Positions 33,736 through 43,387 of a DNA stretch of 64,000 nucleotides are shown here, piece after piece (the first letter of the stretch is position 1; each line of letters opens with the position of its first letter). Under the pieces are notes generated by a model, which was given only the letters and a program-made list of their open reading frames with translations, was not told the origin of the DNA and made no database searches. The stretch lies in contig CAZABP010000010.1 in NCBI GenBank assembly GCA_964483245.1, forward strand, positions 36,530-100,529. The letters are read 5' to 3'. The stretch comes from CAZABP01 sp964483245. Lineage in GTDB: Bacteria > Planctomycetota > UBA1135 > UBA2386. Both the position numbers and the translations under genes were made by a program.

Positions 33736-36366
33736 CTACCGCGGGCGCAGCGTGACGGTGCAGGCGTGCATGCCGGGTTCGTCGGGGATGCGCAGCGTGC
33801 CGCGGAGGTCGCCGGTTTGGGGTGGCAGCTCGCGCAGTGCGAGACGGTTGTCGGAACGGTCGACTTCGATCGTGATCTCGCCGGCGCCGAACCAGCGCGC
33901 GCGACCGTCGCCATCGGTGCGGATCCGCTCCGGTTCGGACCGGCCCGGCGCGAGCAGCTCGAACTGCACGTTGCGCAGCGCGCGTCCGTCTTCGGTCACG
34001 AGCTGGACTTCGGCGCCGCGCAGGCCGACCTGGATCACTTCATGGAGCCGGGCGCCGGGCGCGACGGTGATCGCGCGCCCGCCGACCGCGACCCACGCAT
34101 CGCTCGGACTTCCGAGCAACGAAGCCGGCACGTGCAGCTCATAGGTGCCCGGCAGCAGCGCAGTCGGTGGCAGGCGCCCGCCGTCGTCGGTGCGCAGGCG
34201 CACCGAAGTCCACGCCTCCGCGATGCCCGGGCTGCGGACCGCGCCCCGTTCCCCATCGCTGCCGCGTCGCAACACCGGACGCATCGCGATCGGCTGCCGC
34301 GCCAGCGATCCGACCCCCGGCTCTCCGAGCAACGCGAGCTCGAGCGTGCCCGGCTCGCACTCCGCGAGGTCGAACTCGACCTCGGCCTCGACCCCGGCGT
34401 GCAACTCGAGCTCCCGTTCGAGCAGGACATGCGACGTCGCGACGCCGCGCCGCGTGCCGTCGGAAGTCCACCGGAGCATGCCGCGCACGAACAACAGCAA
34501 CCGGAAGGCACCCGGCTCTAGGCGATCGAAGGCGCACGCATCCACACCGAAAGCGCCCAGGTACTCCTCGGGCGATCCCGATGGCAGGCGTGCGAGCTCG
34601 AGCACGATCGGAACTCCGGGGCACACCGCCTCCAGGCGCCGCGCGATGCCTTCCGGACGCAGCGTGACCGCGAGCCGCGCCCCCGGACTGAGTCCGATCT
34701 CGACGGCGCCGCCGCCAGCGTCGAGCGAGACCGGCACGACGCACGGCACGAACTCCGGCGCATCCACCTGCACGAACAGCGGCATCCCGCCGCGCTTGCA
34801 CGCCAGCTCGGCGCGCCCTTCGCCATCCGTGTATGCACGCCCCACGCGCGAGGTCGACTGGTATCCGTGCGACGCACCGCGCGGGACCGGCGGGTCGTAC
34901 GTCACGCGCGCCGAGGGCGGGCCAAGCCAGCTCCCGAGCAGATCAACGCGCGCATCAGGCACCGGAACACCACCCGCGTGCGTGCGCACGCGGATCACCG
35001 GCGCGCGCCGCAGCGCGATGCGCAACGGCACGACGGCACCAGCCTGGACCATCATCGTTCCGGTCGTGATCTCGAGCGCGGGATCCGCCGGATGCACTTC
35101 CAGCTCGACTTCGCCCGGCGGCAGGTCCGCCAGCAACAACCGGCCGTTCGCATGGTGGCCGCGGCGCGGAAGCTGCGGCAGCGTGCCATACCGGTCCGTG
35201 CACTCGAGCCCGACGACGAACCGCTCGACCGGCTCGCCGGTCGCGTCGTCGACGACTTCGAGCTGGATGCTGCCGGCATCCGTCACGATCAGATGCAGAT
35301 CGCGCGTGCCGGCCGGGAACTCGCGCTCGTCCAGGGGCGGCGCTGCGAGTGGTCGGTCGGCGGCGACGTGCCAGGTGCGCGCAATCGCAGCGGAGCGGAG
35401 CTCGAATCGCCCCGCTTCGTCGGTCGCCGCCGTGCATGCTGGCGCGATCGACGCGAAGTTGCGCGCGGTGACGCGGACGCCGCGCGCGGGCAGCCCGCTG
35501 CGGTCGACGACGCGCCCGGCGAGGACGACCGGAGCGCGCTCGACGACGATTTCCGGGATCCGCTCTTCGCGACCCGTGATCACGTCGCCGGCGGCCGGCG
35601 CCGCGCCGGCGATGACGGTCGCGCGGTGCAGGCCGCGGGGCAGACCCGGTTCGAACAGCGCAAAGCCATCCGCGCGCGACGTCGCGTGCACGGCGCGCGT
35701 CCCGCAGCGCGGGACATGCGAGTCCAGCTCGACTTCGAGCAGGACGGCGCCGACCGGCTGGCGCTCGGTGTCGACGACGCGGACGACCGCCGGCACGATC
35801 TCGCGCAGCGGGATCTCGAACGGCCGCGCGAACTGCCCGGCGCGGCACGGCGGAGGAACGAACGCGAGCCACCCCTCGCGCTCGACGACGAACGAGTACT
35901 CGAGCGGCGAGCCGGTCAGGAGCAGGAACTGGAAGCGGCCCGTCGCATCGGTGACGACCGGCGGCGGATCGCGCCAGACCAGCGGTTCCCGACGCTCCGC
36001 GAGGGCGACCTCGAGCAGCGTTTCGGCGGTCAGCGTGACCCGCACGCCGGCGAGCGGCATGCCGGTGTCGGCGTCGATACAGCGCCCGCGCACGAGCATC
36101 CGCGCAGGCGTCGCGTCGTCGTGCGAACGGCGCACGCGCCGCGGCGCGGTGTCCGCTCTGGCCGGCTCTGTGTCGCGCGCGGAACCGGTGGCAGCCGCGC
36201 CGTGCGCGGCGGCGGTGGCGGCTGGTGCAGCCGGGGCTTCCGGCTCCTCATGTTGCGCGGCCGCTCCTGCCGGCCATGCCTCCGGCGGCTCCGCGCGCGT
36301 CATCCACCACGCAGCGCCGCCGAGCAGCAACGCGGCCAGCAACAGCGCTGTGTGTCGGCGTTCCAT
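33736..36366 (-). CDS. anchored carboxypeptidase-regulatory-like multidomain protein, paralogue 4
   Basis: 876 residues from the ATG at 36366, chosen because it directly precedes the anchor (ALLLAALLLGGAAWWMTRAE); the frame stays open 13 codons upstream. An Ala/Pro-rich linker leads to LVRGRCIDADTGMPLAGVRV near residue 105. Beta-sandwich units follow (LAGRVVDRSGLPARGVRVTA), with VERFVVGL in the middle, LAVTLRPEGIARRLEA later, and a C-terminus ending in CTVTLRPR. The WLPAG motif near the end is replaced by LRELPPQTG, so this copy is more diverged. Repeat copy 5 lies at its 3' end; the 154-base gap upstream of its start carries no copy. Confidence 0.84.
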   Translation of the reverse strand: MERRHTALLLAALLLGGAAWWMTRAEPPEAWPAGAAAQHEEPEAPAAPAATAAAHGAAATGSARDTEPARADTAPRRVRRSHDDATPARMLVRGRCIDADTGMPLAGVRVTLTAETLLEVALAERREPLVWRDPPPVVTDATGRFQFLLLTGSPLEYSFVVEREGWLAFVPPPCRAGQFARPFEIPLREIVPAVVRVVDTERQPVGAVLLEVELDSHVPRCGTRAVHATSRADGFALFEPGLPRGLHRATVIAGAAPAAGDVITGREERIPEIVVERAPVVLAGRVVDRSGLPARGVRVTARNFASIAPACTAATDEAGRFELRSAAIARTWHVAADRPLAAPPLDEREFPAGTRDLHLIVTDAGSIQLEVVDDATGEPVERFVVGLECTDRYGTLPQLPRRGHHANGRLLLADLPPGEVELEVHPADPALEITTGTMMVQAGAVVPLRIALRRAPVIRVRTHAGGVPVPDARVDLLGSWLGPPSARVTYDPPVPRGASHGYQSTSRVGRAYTDGEGRAELACKRGGMPLFVQVDAPEFVPCVVPVSLDAGGGAVEIGLSPGARLAVTLRPEGIARRLEAVCPGVPIVLELARLPSGSPEEYLGAFGVDACAFDRLEPGAFRLLLFVRGMLRWTSDGTRRGVATSHVLLERELELHAGVEAEVEFDLAECEPGTLELALLGEPGVGSLARQPIAMRPVLRRGSDGERGAVRSPGIAEAWTSVRLRTDDGGRLPPTALLPGTYELHVPASLLGSPSDAWVAVGGRAITVAPGARLHEVIQVGLRGAEVQLVTEDGRALRNVQFELLAPGRSEPERIRTDGDGRARWFGAGEITIEVDRSDNRLALRELPPQTGDLRGTLRIPDEPGMHACTVTLRPR

Positions 36367-36520
36367 CCAGTCGCCTCGCCTCGTGGCCCACGGCGCCGCC
36401 ACCATGTCGTGCGCCAGCGCATGAGACCAAAGGAGCAGTCCGCTTTCGTACCACGAACGGCGGATGAAACCAGCAGGTCAGGGATCGCACGGATCGCGAC
36501 CCCTTCGGATCCCGCGGTGT

Positions 36521-39169
36521 TCAGTCCTTCTCGACCAGACGCGCTTCGACCTCGTGCAGGCCGGGGCTCGCGTCGATGCGAACGAGTGTGGTGAAGACCC
36601 GTTCGCGGCGCGCGCCGGGAGCCACCGTGCTGCCTTCGTAGTCGAAGCAGAACACCTGCCACAGCCCCGGCGACGCGTACGGAAACCGCAGCCGTCCCTC
36701 GCCGTCGGTGCGCGTCACCACACCGGTCGACACGCCCGGATTCACGACGACGGCGCGATCACGCAGCAACGCGCCATCCGGAGCACGCACGGTCAACACG
36801 ATTGTGCGGCCTGCCGGCGCCACGAGCACGTCGGCGAGTCCGGCGGGCGGGACTTCGACCACCGGCTCGAGCAGCACGTCGAGTTCGCGCGGTGGCTGCA
36901 TCGAACTGCCGGCGAGCAGGAACTGGTACCTCCCCGGCGGCAGCAGCAGTTCCGGCAGCGCACCCTCGCGATCGCAGGTCAGCGTGATGTCCGTGAAGCT
37001 GCCGTGCGGCTCGATCCCGCGCATGTCGCGCGACGCCATCCACGCAGGTTGGACGCGCGCGTGGATCCGCCCGCCGTCGGCCACCTCCTGCGGTACGCGT
37101 GCCCGCAGCCGTCCCGGCACCCATGCAGCGAGGTCGAACGTGACTTCGGTGACCGGCTCGACCCGCAGCAGGACGCGCTGCTCCTGCAGCACGCGTGAGT
37201 GCGCGTCCTTGCGCGCGAAGTCACGCAGGCACGGGAGCTGGATCCCGACGATCCATTCCCCCACCGCCAGGTCGGTCACCAGCAGCTCATCGCCGAGCAG
37301 CGGTCGTCCTTGCGCGTCGCTGCCATCGGCGCGCCGCACGGCGAGGTGCAACTCCGGCACCGCGCCCGCGCCGCGCGCGCGCAGCGCACGCACCATCGCG
37401 TGCTGCTGCGCCACGACGCCCTCTGGCACCACCCGGACCCGGAGCTGTCCGCCGCGCGCGAGCTCGATCCGCATCTGCATGCCGGTCACCGGGGCGACGA
37501 CGACCGGGAAGCCTCCGGCGCGCACGCGGACTTGCAGCGAGCCATCGAGCGGGCACGGCAGACGCGCCACACCGGCGCCGTCGGTCAGCGCGCGCGCGAG
37601 CGACAGGATCGCGCTCGACGGCTTGCCGAGCGGAGGTTCGTAGCCGGCATAGTCCTGCTGCGGATGGACCGGGGAGTCGGGCGGTGCTTCGAGCAGCTCG
37701 ACCGACGCAGCCGCAACCGGCTCTCCCGCGTACACGACTTCGACGACGAGCTCACGCGCGGGCGGCAGCTCCACACGCAACGGCACCACGACGCCACCAC
37801 GGATCTCGAGCGGGATCGGGGCGCTACGCGTGAGCGCCGGATCACCGGGCACGACGATCAGTGAGTACGACCCGGCGGCGAATCCGTCGAAGCGCAGCCG
37901 CCCTCGAGGATGGTGTCCGCCGACCGGCGGCCCGACCCTCGTTGCGTCCTGCCGGTCGCTGGTGAACCCGACCGCGAACCGTTCCACCGGCGCGCCACCG
38001 GCAGCAGCGACGACGTCGAGCTCGACACCGCCGAGCGGCGCGACGACGAGGCGCAGATCCTGCTGCCCGCGCACGAACGTCTGCGATGCCGCTTCCGGCA
38101 GCGCGAGCGGCACGTCGGCGCGCACGTGCAGCCCATCGCCGGGAGCATCCTGCGCGAACAGGGCGAAGCGGCCATCCGCCGTGCTGATCGCACGGCCGAT
38201 CTCCCGCAGATGCTCGCTGGCACCGGCGCGCACGCAGAGCGAGAGCTGACGTCCCGCCTGCGGCCTGCCGGCCGCATCGACGATCGCTCCCGCCAGCACC
38301 GGCTGCGCCGCCGGCACGACGATCTCGGTGCGGTTCACGCGGCCAGGCACGACTTCGAGCGTGAACTCGGCGTCGTAGGGGACGCGCCCCTCCGGCAACA
38401 ACAGCCGGTGCTTCCCCGCGGGCAGCCAGCCTGCGAACCGCGCGACGCCATCCGGTCCGGTCACGGCCGTGCTCGAGTCGACCGGATGCCGCCACGGAGT
38501 CGCATGCCGCGCCGGCGGATGGAGCGCAACCACCTGCTGCCCCGGCACCGGAACGCCGGCCTCGTCGCGTACGTGGACTTCGGCTGCATGCAGCGCGCGG
38601 ATGCAGATCTCACCCACATCCAGCGTGCTGCCCGGCGCGAGCTCGGGGATCTCCGGTTGCTTTCCGGCAATCTGCCGGTGCGGCACCGTGAGCTCGTAGC
38701 GGAACGCAGCGTCCGGCTCGATGGCGAACGCGAACTCCCCCCTGTCGCCGCTCGTCGCGCGCCACTGCACGGTCGTCGAAGACGCCCCGCTGCGCGCGAG
38801 GCGCATCGCCGATCGGGGCGAGCTCGCGAGCATCAGGATCTCCCCCGGCCGCGGCGCGCCGGTCTCCGCGTCGACGCACCGGCCATGGACGACGGCATGC
38901 CCCGGCGACGGCGCCGGGACCGCGGGTCGAGCTCCGGCCTGCGCCGCGTGATCGCTCGCCACCGGGATCCGCCCGGGCTCGCCCGCGTCGTCGATCCGCG
39001 ATCCGCGAGCGCCGGGTGACGCAGGTGGCAATTCCGGAGCCAGCACCTCGTTGCCACGGAGTCGAGCGGGCGTGCCTTCGTTCCACACGAGCACCGCGGC
39101 GACGATCAGCAGCAATCCGATCGCGATCCATGCGAGGTGCCGCGCTCTGCCGCCGGTGCATCGTTGCAC
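36521..39169 (-). CDS. anchored carboxypeptidase-regulatory-like multidomain protein, paralogue 5
   Basis: 882 residues from a GTG start. The anchor is HLAWIAIGLLLIVAAVLVWN, then a linker and VVHGRCVDAETGAPRPGEIL near residue 93. Further family marks are LAGAIVDAAGRPQAGRQLSL, PVERFAVGF and LRVRVVPEGVVAQ; the C-terminus reads VEARLVEKD instead of VTLRP. It is the most diverged member by its end, and no family A repeat flanks it. Divergent from the cytochrome gene with only 28 bases between them, so their promoters must overlap or lie within coding sequence. Confidence 0.84.
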   Translation of the reverse strand: MQRCTGGRARHLAWIAIGLLLIVAAVLVWNEGTPARLRGNEVLAPELPPASPGARGSRIDDAGEPGRIPVASDHAAQAGARPAVPAPSPGHAVVHGRCVDAETGAPRPGEILMLASSPRSAMRLARSGASSTTVQWRATSGDRGEFAFAIEPDAAFRYELTVPHRQIAGKQPEIPELAPGSTLDVGEICIRALHAAEVHVRDEAGVPVPGQQVVALHPPARHATPWRHPVDSSTAVTGPDGVARFAGWLPAGKHRLLLPEGRVPYDAEFTLEVVPGRVNRTEIVVPAAQPVLAGAIVDAAGRPQAGRQLSLCVRAGASEHLREIGRAISTADGRFALFAQDAPGDGLHVRADVPLALPEAASQTFVRGQQDLRLVVAPLGGVELDVVAAAGGAPVERFAVGFTSDRQDATRVGPPVGGHHPRGRLRFDGFAAGSYSLIVVPGDPALTRSAPIPLEIRGGVVVPLRVELPPARELVVEVVYAGEPVAAASVELLEAPPDSPVHPQQDYAGYEPPLGKPSSAILSLARALTDGAGVARLPCPLDGSLQVRVRAGGFPVVVAPVTGMQMRIELARGGQLRVRVVPEGVVAQQHAMVRALRARGAGAVPELHLAVRRADGSDAQGRPLLGDELLVTDLAVGEWIVGIQLPCLRDFARKDAHSRVLQEQRVLLRVEPVTEVTFDLAAWVPGRLRARVPQEVADGGRIHARVQPAWMASRDMRGIEPHGSFTDITLTCDREGALPELLLPPGRYQFLLAGSSMQPPRELDVLLEPVVEVPPAGLADVLVAPAGRTIVLTVRAPDGALLRDRAVVVNPGVSTGVVTRTDGEGRLRFPYASPGLWQVFCFDYEGSTVAPGARRERVFTTLVRIDASPGLHEVEARLVEKD

Positions 39170-39197
39170 GGAGGCGGCAGGTTAGTCTCTCCGCGCG

Positions 39198-40661
39198 ATG
39201 ACCGCACCCGATCTTCCCACCGCTCCACCAGCAGAGCCGAACTCCAAGCACCCTGCGATCGCGATCTTCACCAGCCACTGGCTGGCGATGACCGGGGCAG
39301 GGTTCATCCTCGTCGCAATCGTCCTGTGGGCGATCCTGTTCTCGGCGGAGCTGCGCGGCGGGCAGGAGAACCCGTACGTCGGGATCGGCATGGTCGGGGC
39401 CGGCATCCTGCTCGTGATCGGCGCGACCCTGACCCCGATCGGCCTGTACCGCGGCCGGCGGCGGCTGCGCACGCGGCTGGTCGACACGGTCCTGCAGCGC
39501 AAGGCGGCCTGGCGGCGGTTCCTCGCGTTCGTCGTCGTGATCTCTGCCGTGAACCTGGTCATCGTCTCGCAGATGACGATGCACGTGCTGCACGGCATGG
39601 AGAGCACGCAGTTCTGCGGCTCGTGCCACGTGATGACGCCCGAATCGCGTGCCTTCGCGCACGGCCCGCACGCGAGCATCCTGTGCGTCGATTGCCATGT
39701 CGGCGAGGGCACCCGCGGCCTGATCGAGAGCAAGCTGCAAGGCATCCATCAGCTGATCGCCGTGTTGACCGACAGCGTGCACATGCCGATCCGCAGTCCG
39801 CTCGGCACCGGCAAGATGATCCCGAGCGAGCAGACCTGCGAGAACTGTCATTGGAAGCAGCGCCCGCTGCTGGCGAAGTTGAAGCTCTACATGCGCTACA
39901 ACGACGATGAGGAGAACACGCCGGATGCGACGTTGCTGACGATGAACCTCGGTGGGCCACAGCTGGGCGGCATCCACGGCGCACACAACAGCGAAGGTGT
40001 GGAGATCCGGTTCGTGGCGACCGATCCCGCGCGGCAGGACATCCCGCTGGTCGAGTACCGCAACAAGCTCACCGGTGAGGAGCGGATCTACGTCAAGCAG
40101 GGGCGCAACCCGGCCGAGTTCGCCGGGCAGCCGCGGATCAAGATGCAGTGTTTCGACTGCCACAACCGGCCGGCACACGTGTTCAAGCTCCCCGACCGTG
40201 CGGTCGACGACGCGATCACGCTCGGTCAGATGTCGGCCAGCCTGCCGTTCCTGAAGAAGACCTCGGTCGAGATCCTGAAGACCGAGTACGAGAGCAGCGC
40301 GGCGGCTGCGCAGGCGATCCCGGCGGCGCTGCTCGCGTACTACGAGAAGGAGCACCCCACGGTGTTCCAAGCGCGGCGGACCGATATCGAAGAGGCTGGC
40401 GCGGTGCTGGCGGAGATCTACGGGCGCAACGTGTTCCCGGAACTGAAGGTGAATTGGGGCACCTACCCGAACAACCTCGGCCATGAGGATTTCCCCGGCT
40501 GCTACCGCTGCCACGACGAGGACCACAAGACCGCGGATGGCAAGGAGCTGACCAAGAACTGCTACCGCTGCCATTTCCCGGCTGCCGTCGGCGAGAACGA
40601 GCCGGAAGTGCTCGAGACGATCGGCGTCGACCGCCTGCTGAAGCGGCTGAAGAAGAAGTGA
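39198..40661 (+). CDS. membrane-bound six-heme NapC/NirT-like cytochrome c
   Basis: 487 residues. Three hydrophobic segments lie before residue 130 (WLAMTGAGFILVAIVLWAIL, VGIGMVGAGILLVIGATLTP, FLAFVVVISAVNLVIVSQ). Six CxxCH heme sites begin at C140, C163, C214, C318, C435 and C455. The first ones follow the NapC/NirT pattern (FCGSCHVMTPESRAFAHGPH), and the last two are CYRCH pairs near the end. Such proteins take electrons from membrane quinols and pass them to periplasmic reductases. No reductase, cytochrome maturation gene or other heme protein is in the window, so the partner is unknown. It is flanked by paralogues 5 and 6, and a 49-base palindrome starts two bases after its stop. Confidence 0.88.
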   Translation: MTAPDLPTAPPAEPNSKHPAIAIFTSHWLAMTGAGFILVAIVLWAILFSAELRGGQENPYVGIGMVGAGILLVIGATLTPIGLYRGRRRLRTRLVDTVLQRKAAWRRFLAFVVVISAVNLVIVSQMTMHVLHGMESTQFCGSCHVMTPESRAFAHGPHASILCVDCHVGEGTRGLIESKLQGIHQLIAVLTDSVHMPIRSPLGTGKMIPSEQTCENCHWKQRPLLAKLKLYMRYNDDEENTPDATLLTMNLGGPQLGGIHGAHNSEGVEIRFVATDPARQDIPLVEYRNKLTGEERIYVKQGRNPAEFAGQPRIKMQCFDCHNRPAHVFKLPDRAVDDAITLGQMSASLPFLKKTSVEILKTEYESSAAAAQAIPAALLAYYEKEHPTVFQARRTDIEEAGAVLAEIYGRNVFPELKVNWGTYPNNLGHEDFPGCYRCHDEDHKTADGKELTKNCYRCHFPAAVGENEPEVLETIGVDRLLKRLKKK

Positions 40662-40662
40662 T

Positions 40663-40711
40663 GGAGTCAGATTCCATCCCTCCCGAATCGGGAGGGATGG
40701 AATCTGACCCC
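40663..40711. terminator. family B palindrome 1, bidirectional end hairpin
   Basis: Two 24-base arms (40663-40686 and 40688-40711) pair with a single mismatch around one central base; the middle reads CCCTCCCGAATCGGGAGGG. It fills the gap between two convergent genes. There is no U-tract, so RNA stabilisation or a REP-like role is as likely as termination. Confidence 0.8.
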
Positions 40712-40720
40712 AACCCTCCC

Positions 40721-43291
40721 TCAGCGCGCGGGCGCGAGGCGGGCCGAGAGCCGGTGCAGGCCGCCCGCTTCGGGCACGTCGATCTCCGCCTGCCAGCGTT
40801 CGTACTCGATGCGAAGCCTGCCGGCGGGCGCCGACGGAACGCGCAGGCGGCCTTCGTGGTCGGTCGCGAAGCTGCGCGCCGCGAGCCCCGACCCGACGCG
40901 CACCGACGCGCGCGCGAGCGGCTCGCCGGCCGGGTTCTGCACGAGCAACGACAGCCGCCGCTCGGAGAACGGCACCGTCGTGATCGTGCTGCCGCCCGCG
41001 CTGACGTGCACCAGTCCGGTGGCATCGGTCAGCAGGTCGGCGCGGTCGCCGAGTGCGGTGCCGGGCGCCTTCAACCGGTAGCTCCCCGGCGGCAGCAGCA
41101 ACGACGGCAGCCTCCCGGCCGCATCGGTGCGCAGCTCGGGCAGCTGCACGAGCCCGTGCATCGCGTCGCGTGCCGCGGCGATGGCGTCTTCGTGCATCGC
41201 GGCGGCCAGCAGACGGATCGCGGTGTCCTCCAGGACGCGGTTGTCCGGCCGCAGCAGCGTGAGCTGCACCTGGCCCGGCCGCAGCGGCGTGAGATCGAAC
41301 GTCAGCTCGACCGGCGCGTCGGCCGCGTCGACTCCGATCTCGACCTGTTGGCGGCAGGTCGGCACCTGCTTGCCGGATGCGAACGTCGCCACCCACGGCA
41401 GTTGCAGCGACACCTCCCAGGTGCCTGGATCGAGCCCGTCGACAGTCGCGGTCTCCGTGCGCAACGGCACGGAGCGGCTGTTGCCCAGCTCGCCGACGCG
41501 CCGCGCGTGCAGCCGCGGCACCGCGTCGAAGAACACCGCGCCATGCTTGCGCAGCGATTCCCCCATCGCGAGCTGCTCGGCCAGGGCGCCTTCCGGCACG
41601 CAGCGCAACCGCAGTGCACCACCGCGCGCGAGCTCGACTTCGATCTCCCCTGCGAGCTGCTCCGGCACCGGCAGCAGGCGCGGGCACAAACCACGCGCGC
41701 GCACGCGCAGCCAGCAGCGCGCGTCCGGCGGGATCCGCAGCGCCGCCCGTCCATCCGCTGCAGTCGTGACGCTCTTCCACAGATACGGCTGCTGCACCGG
41801 CGGTCGATTCCAGCTCGGCACGAACGGTGCGTATGCGTACGCGAGCTGCAGCTGCTGGTCGGGCGGGCATTCGATCAGCTCGACCGTGGCGCCGGCGACC
41901 GCGGCGGTCTGGTGTCGAACCCGCGCGGTCGCCGCGCGCGTGCGCGCGAGCGGCACGCGCAGCTCGACCGTCTCGCCGCTGCGCACCTGCACGTCCTGTC
42001 CACCGCTGCGCGCCCAGCGATCGCTGCCGGGCAGCACGACGACGCGCCACGCACCGGGCGGAAACCCCTCGATCTTCGCGCGCCCACCGGGGTGATGCCC
42101 GCCCGGTGATGCGCCGTCGCGGTGGCCCTTGGCTTCGGGGTCGAAGACACCGACCGAGTAGCGATCGATCGGCGCGCCATCCTCGGCATCGACGACCGCG
42201 ACCTCGATCGCGCCGAGCGCAACGACGACGAAGCGGATGTTGCGCATCCCCGCCGTGTAGCGGCGCGCATGTTGCTCCGGATCCCCCCAAACGCGGTCGG
42301 CGTGGAGCTGCAACTCCGCGTCGGGCGGAGCCTCGCCGCGCAGTTCGAACGACCCGTCCAGCGCCGAGGTGGTCCACGCGAGCGGGCGACGGTCCACCCC
42401 GGTGGCCCCGACGCGCAGGCCGGCGACCGGCGCACCGAGCGAATCGACCACCATGCCGGCGAGCAGCAGCGGTTTCGCCGGCAGGATCAGCTCGCCGCGT
42501 GCCGGCATGCCCGGTTCGACATCGAGCCAGATCCCGCGTCGCTCGGCGAACGCTTCGATCCAATGACGGCCGGCAGCCAAGCCCGGATCGAACCGGGCGA
42601 CGCCGTCTGCACCGCTGGTCGCGGAGATGACCGCGCGTCCGGTCCAAGGCCCGGCGCCCGGCGGCGGCTCGCCGTACGCGGTCACCGTGACGCCGCGCAG
42701 CGGGAGTTGCTGCTCGTCGAAGATCGCCACGCGGACGTCACTGACCCGCAGCAGCGCGAGGTCACCGACGTCGAGGACGGTGCCGCGGTCCAACACCGGC
42801 CAGCTGCGTTGTTGGACCGTACGCTCCGGTGCCGCAGTGCGCAGCGTGAACGCGAGCGGCGGCTCCGGCGTGAAGCGGAACGCGAACGTTCCGTCGCCGC
42901 CGGTCACGCATGGCTCCGGATCCCGCCAGCGCAGCGGGTACGGGTGCGCCGCGACGCGCGGATCGGACGCAGCCGTCGCGCGTAGCGTGACGGTGATGCC
43001 GGCCAGCGGCAGCCGGTCCGCAGCGTCGACGCAACGGCCGCGCAGTTCGACGACGCCGTCGGGATCCGTATCGCGGTCGGGCACGCGCGCGCGGTCCGCA
43101 CGCTCGCCGCCCGGCTGCGCGAGTCGTTCGACGTCGCTGCGACCCGGCCCGGTGACCGCAGATCCCGGCTCTGCTTCCGGCGCCGCCAGCTCCCACGCCG
43201 AGCTCTCCGCCGGCGCCGGCAGGTCACGCGTGAGCCACAGCAGCACCCCGCCGAACAGCACGAGGAGCAGCAAACCCAGAACCGCGCGCAT
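40721..43291 (-). CDS. anchored carboxypeptidase-regulatory-like multidomain protein, paralogue 6
   Basis: 856 residues from the ATG at 43291, which directly precedes the anchor (VLGLLLLVLFGGVLLWLTRD). VELRGRCVDAADRLPLAGIT lies near residue 80, followed by beta-sandwich units (LAGMVVDSLGAPVAGLRVGA), PIDRYSVGV, and LRLRCVPEGALAEQLA. The C-terminus ends in LSARLAPAR. It is separated from the other five by the cytochrome gene. A family B palindrome lies at its 3' end and a hybrid repeat upstream of its 5' end. Function unknown; membrane anchoring and export of the main body are inferred from the anchor. Confidence 0.84.
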   Translation of the reverse strand: MRAVLGLLLLVLFGGVLLWLTRDLPAPAESSAWELAAPEAEPGSAVTGPGRSDVERLAQPGGERADRARVPDRDTDPDGVVELRGRCVDAADRLPLAGITVTLRATAASDPRVAAHPYPLRWRDPEPCVTGGDGTFAFRFTPEPPLAFTLRTAAPERTVQQRSWPVLDRGTVLDVGDLALLRVSDVRVAIFDEQQLPLRGVTVTAYGEPPPGAGPWTGRAVISATSGADGVARFDPGLAAGRHWIEAFAERRGIWLDVEPGMPARGELILPAKPLLLAGMVVDSLGAPVAGLRVGATGVDRRPLAWTTSALDGSFELRGEAPPDAELQLHADRVWGDPEQHARRYTAGMRNIRFVVVALGAIEVAVVDAEDGAPIDRYSVGVFDPEAKGHRDGASPGGHHPGGRAKIEGFPPGAWRVVVLPGSDRWARSGGQDVQVRSGETVELRVPLARTRAATARVRHQTAAVAGATVELIECPPDQQLQLAYAYAPFVPSWNRPPVQQPYLWKSVTTAADGRAALRIPPDARCWLRVRARGLCPRLLPVPEQLAGEIEVELARGGALRLRCVPEGALAEQLAMGESLRKHGAVFFDAVPRLHARRVGELGNSRSVPLRTETATVDGLDPGTWEVSLQLPWVATFASGKQVPTCRQQVEIGVDAADAPVELTFDLTPLRPGQVQLTLLRPDNRVLEDTAIRLLAAAMHEDAIAAARDAMHGLVQLPELRTDAAGRLPSLLLPPGSYRLKAPGTALGDRADLLTDATGLVHVSAGGSTITTVPFSERRLSLLVQNPAGEPLARASVRVGSGLAARSFATDHEGRLRVPSAPAGRLRIEYERWQAEIDVPEAGGLHRLSARLAPAR

Positions 43292-43345
43292 GATCAGGCC
43301 TCGCGCCGCGCACAGTAGCCACGCATGGCTCACTCACCAGCCGAC

Positions 43346-43380
43346 CTGACAGAATGGCGCGACTTTTGGGGTCAGACCCC
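43346..43380 (+). repeat. family A repeat, copy 6, hybrid with family B
   Basis: Five differences from the family A consensus, but GGCGCGACTTTT is intact. Its end has become GGGGTCAGACCCC (43368-43380), a perfect 13-base palindrome with the same half-site as family B elements. It lies between the start of paralogue 6 and the stop of the TPR/peptidase gene. Confidence 0.82.
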
Positions 43381-43387
43381 GAGAGGA

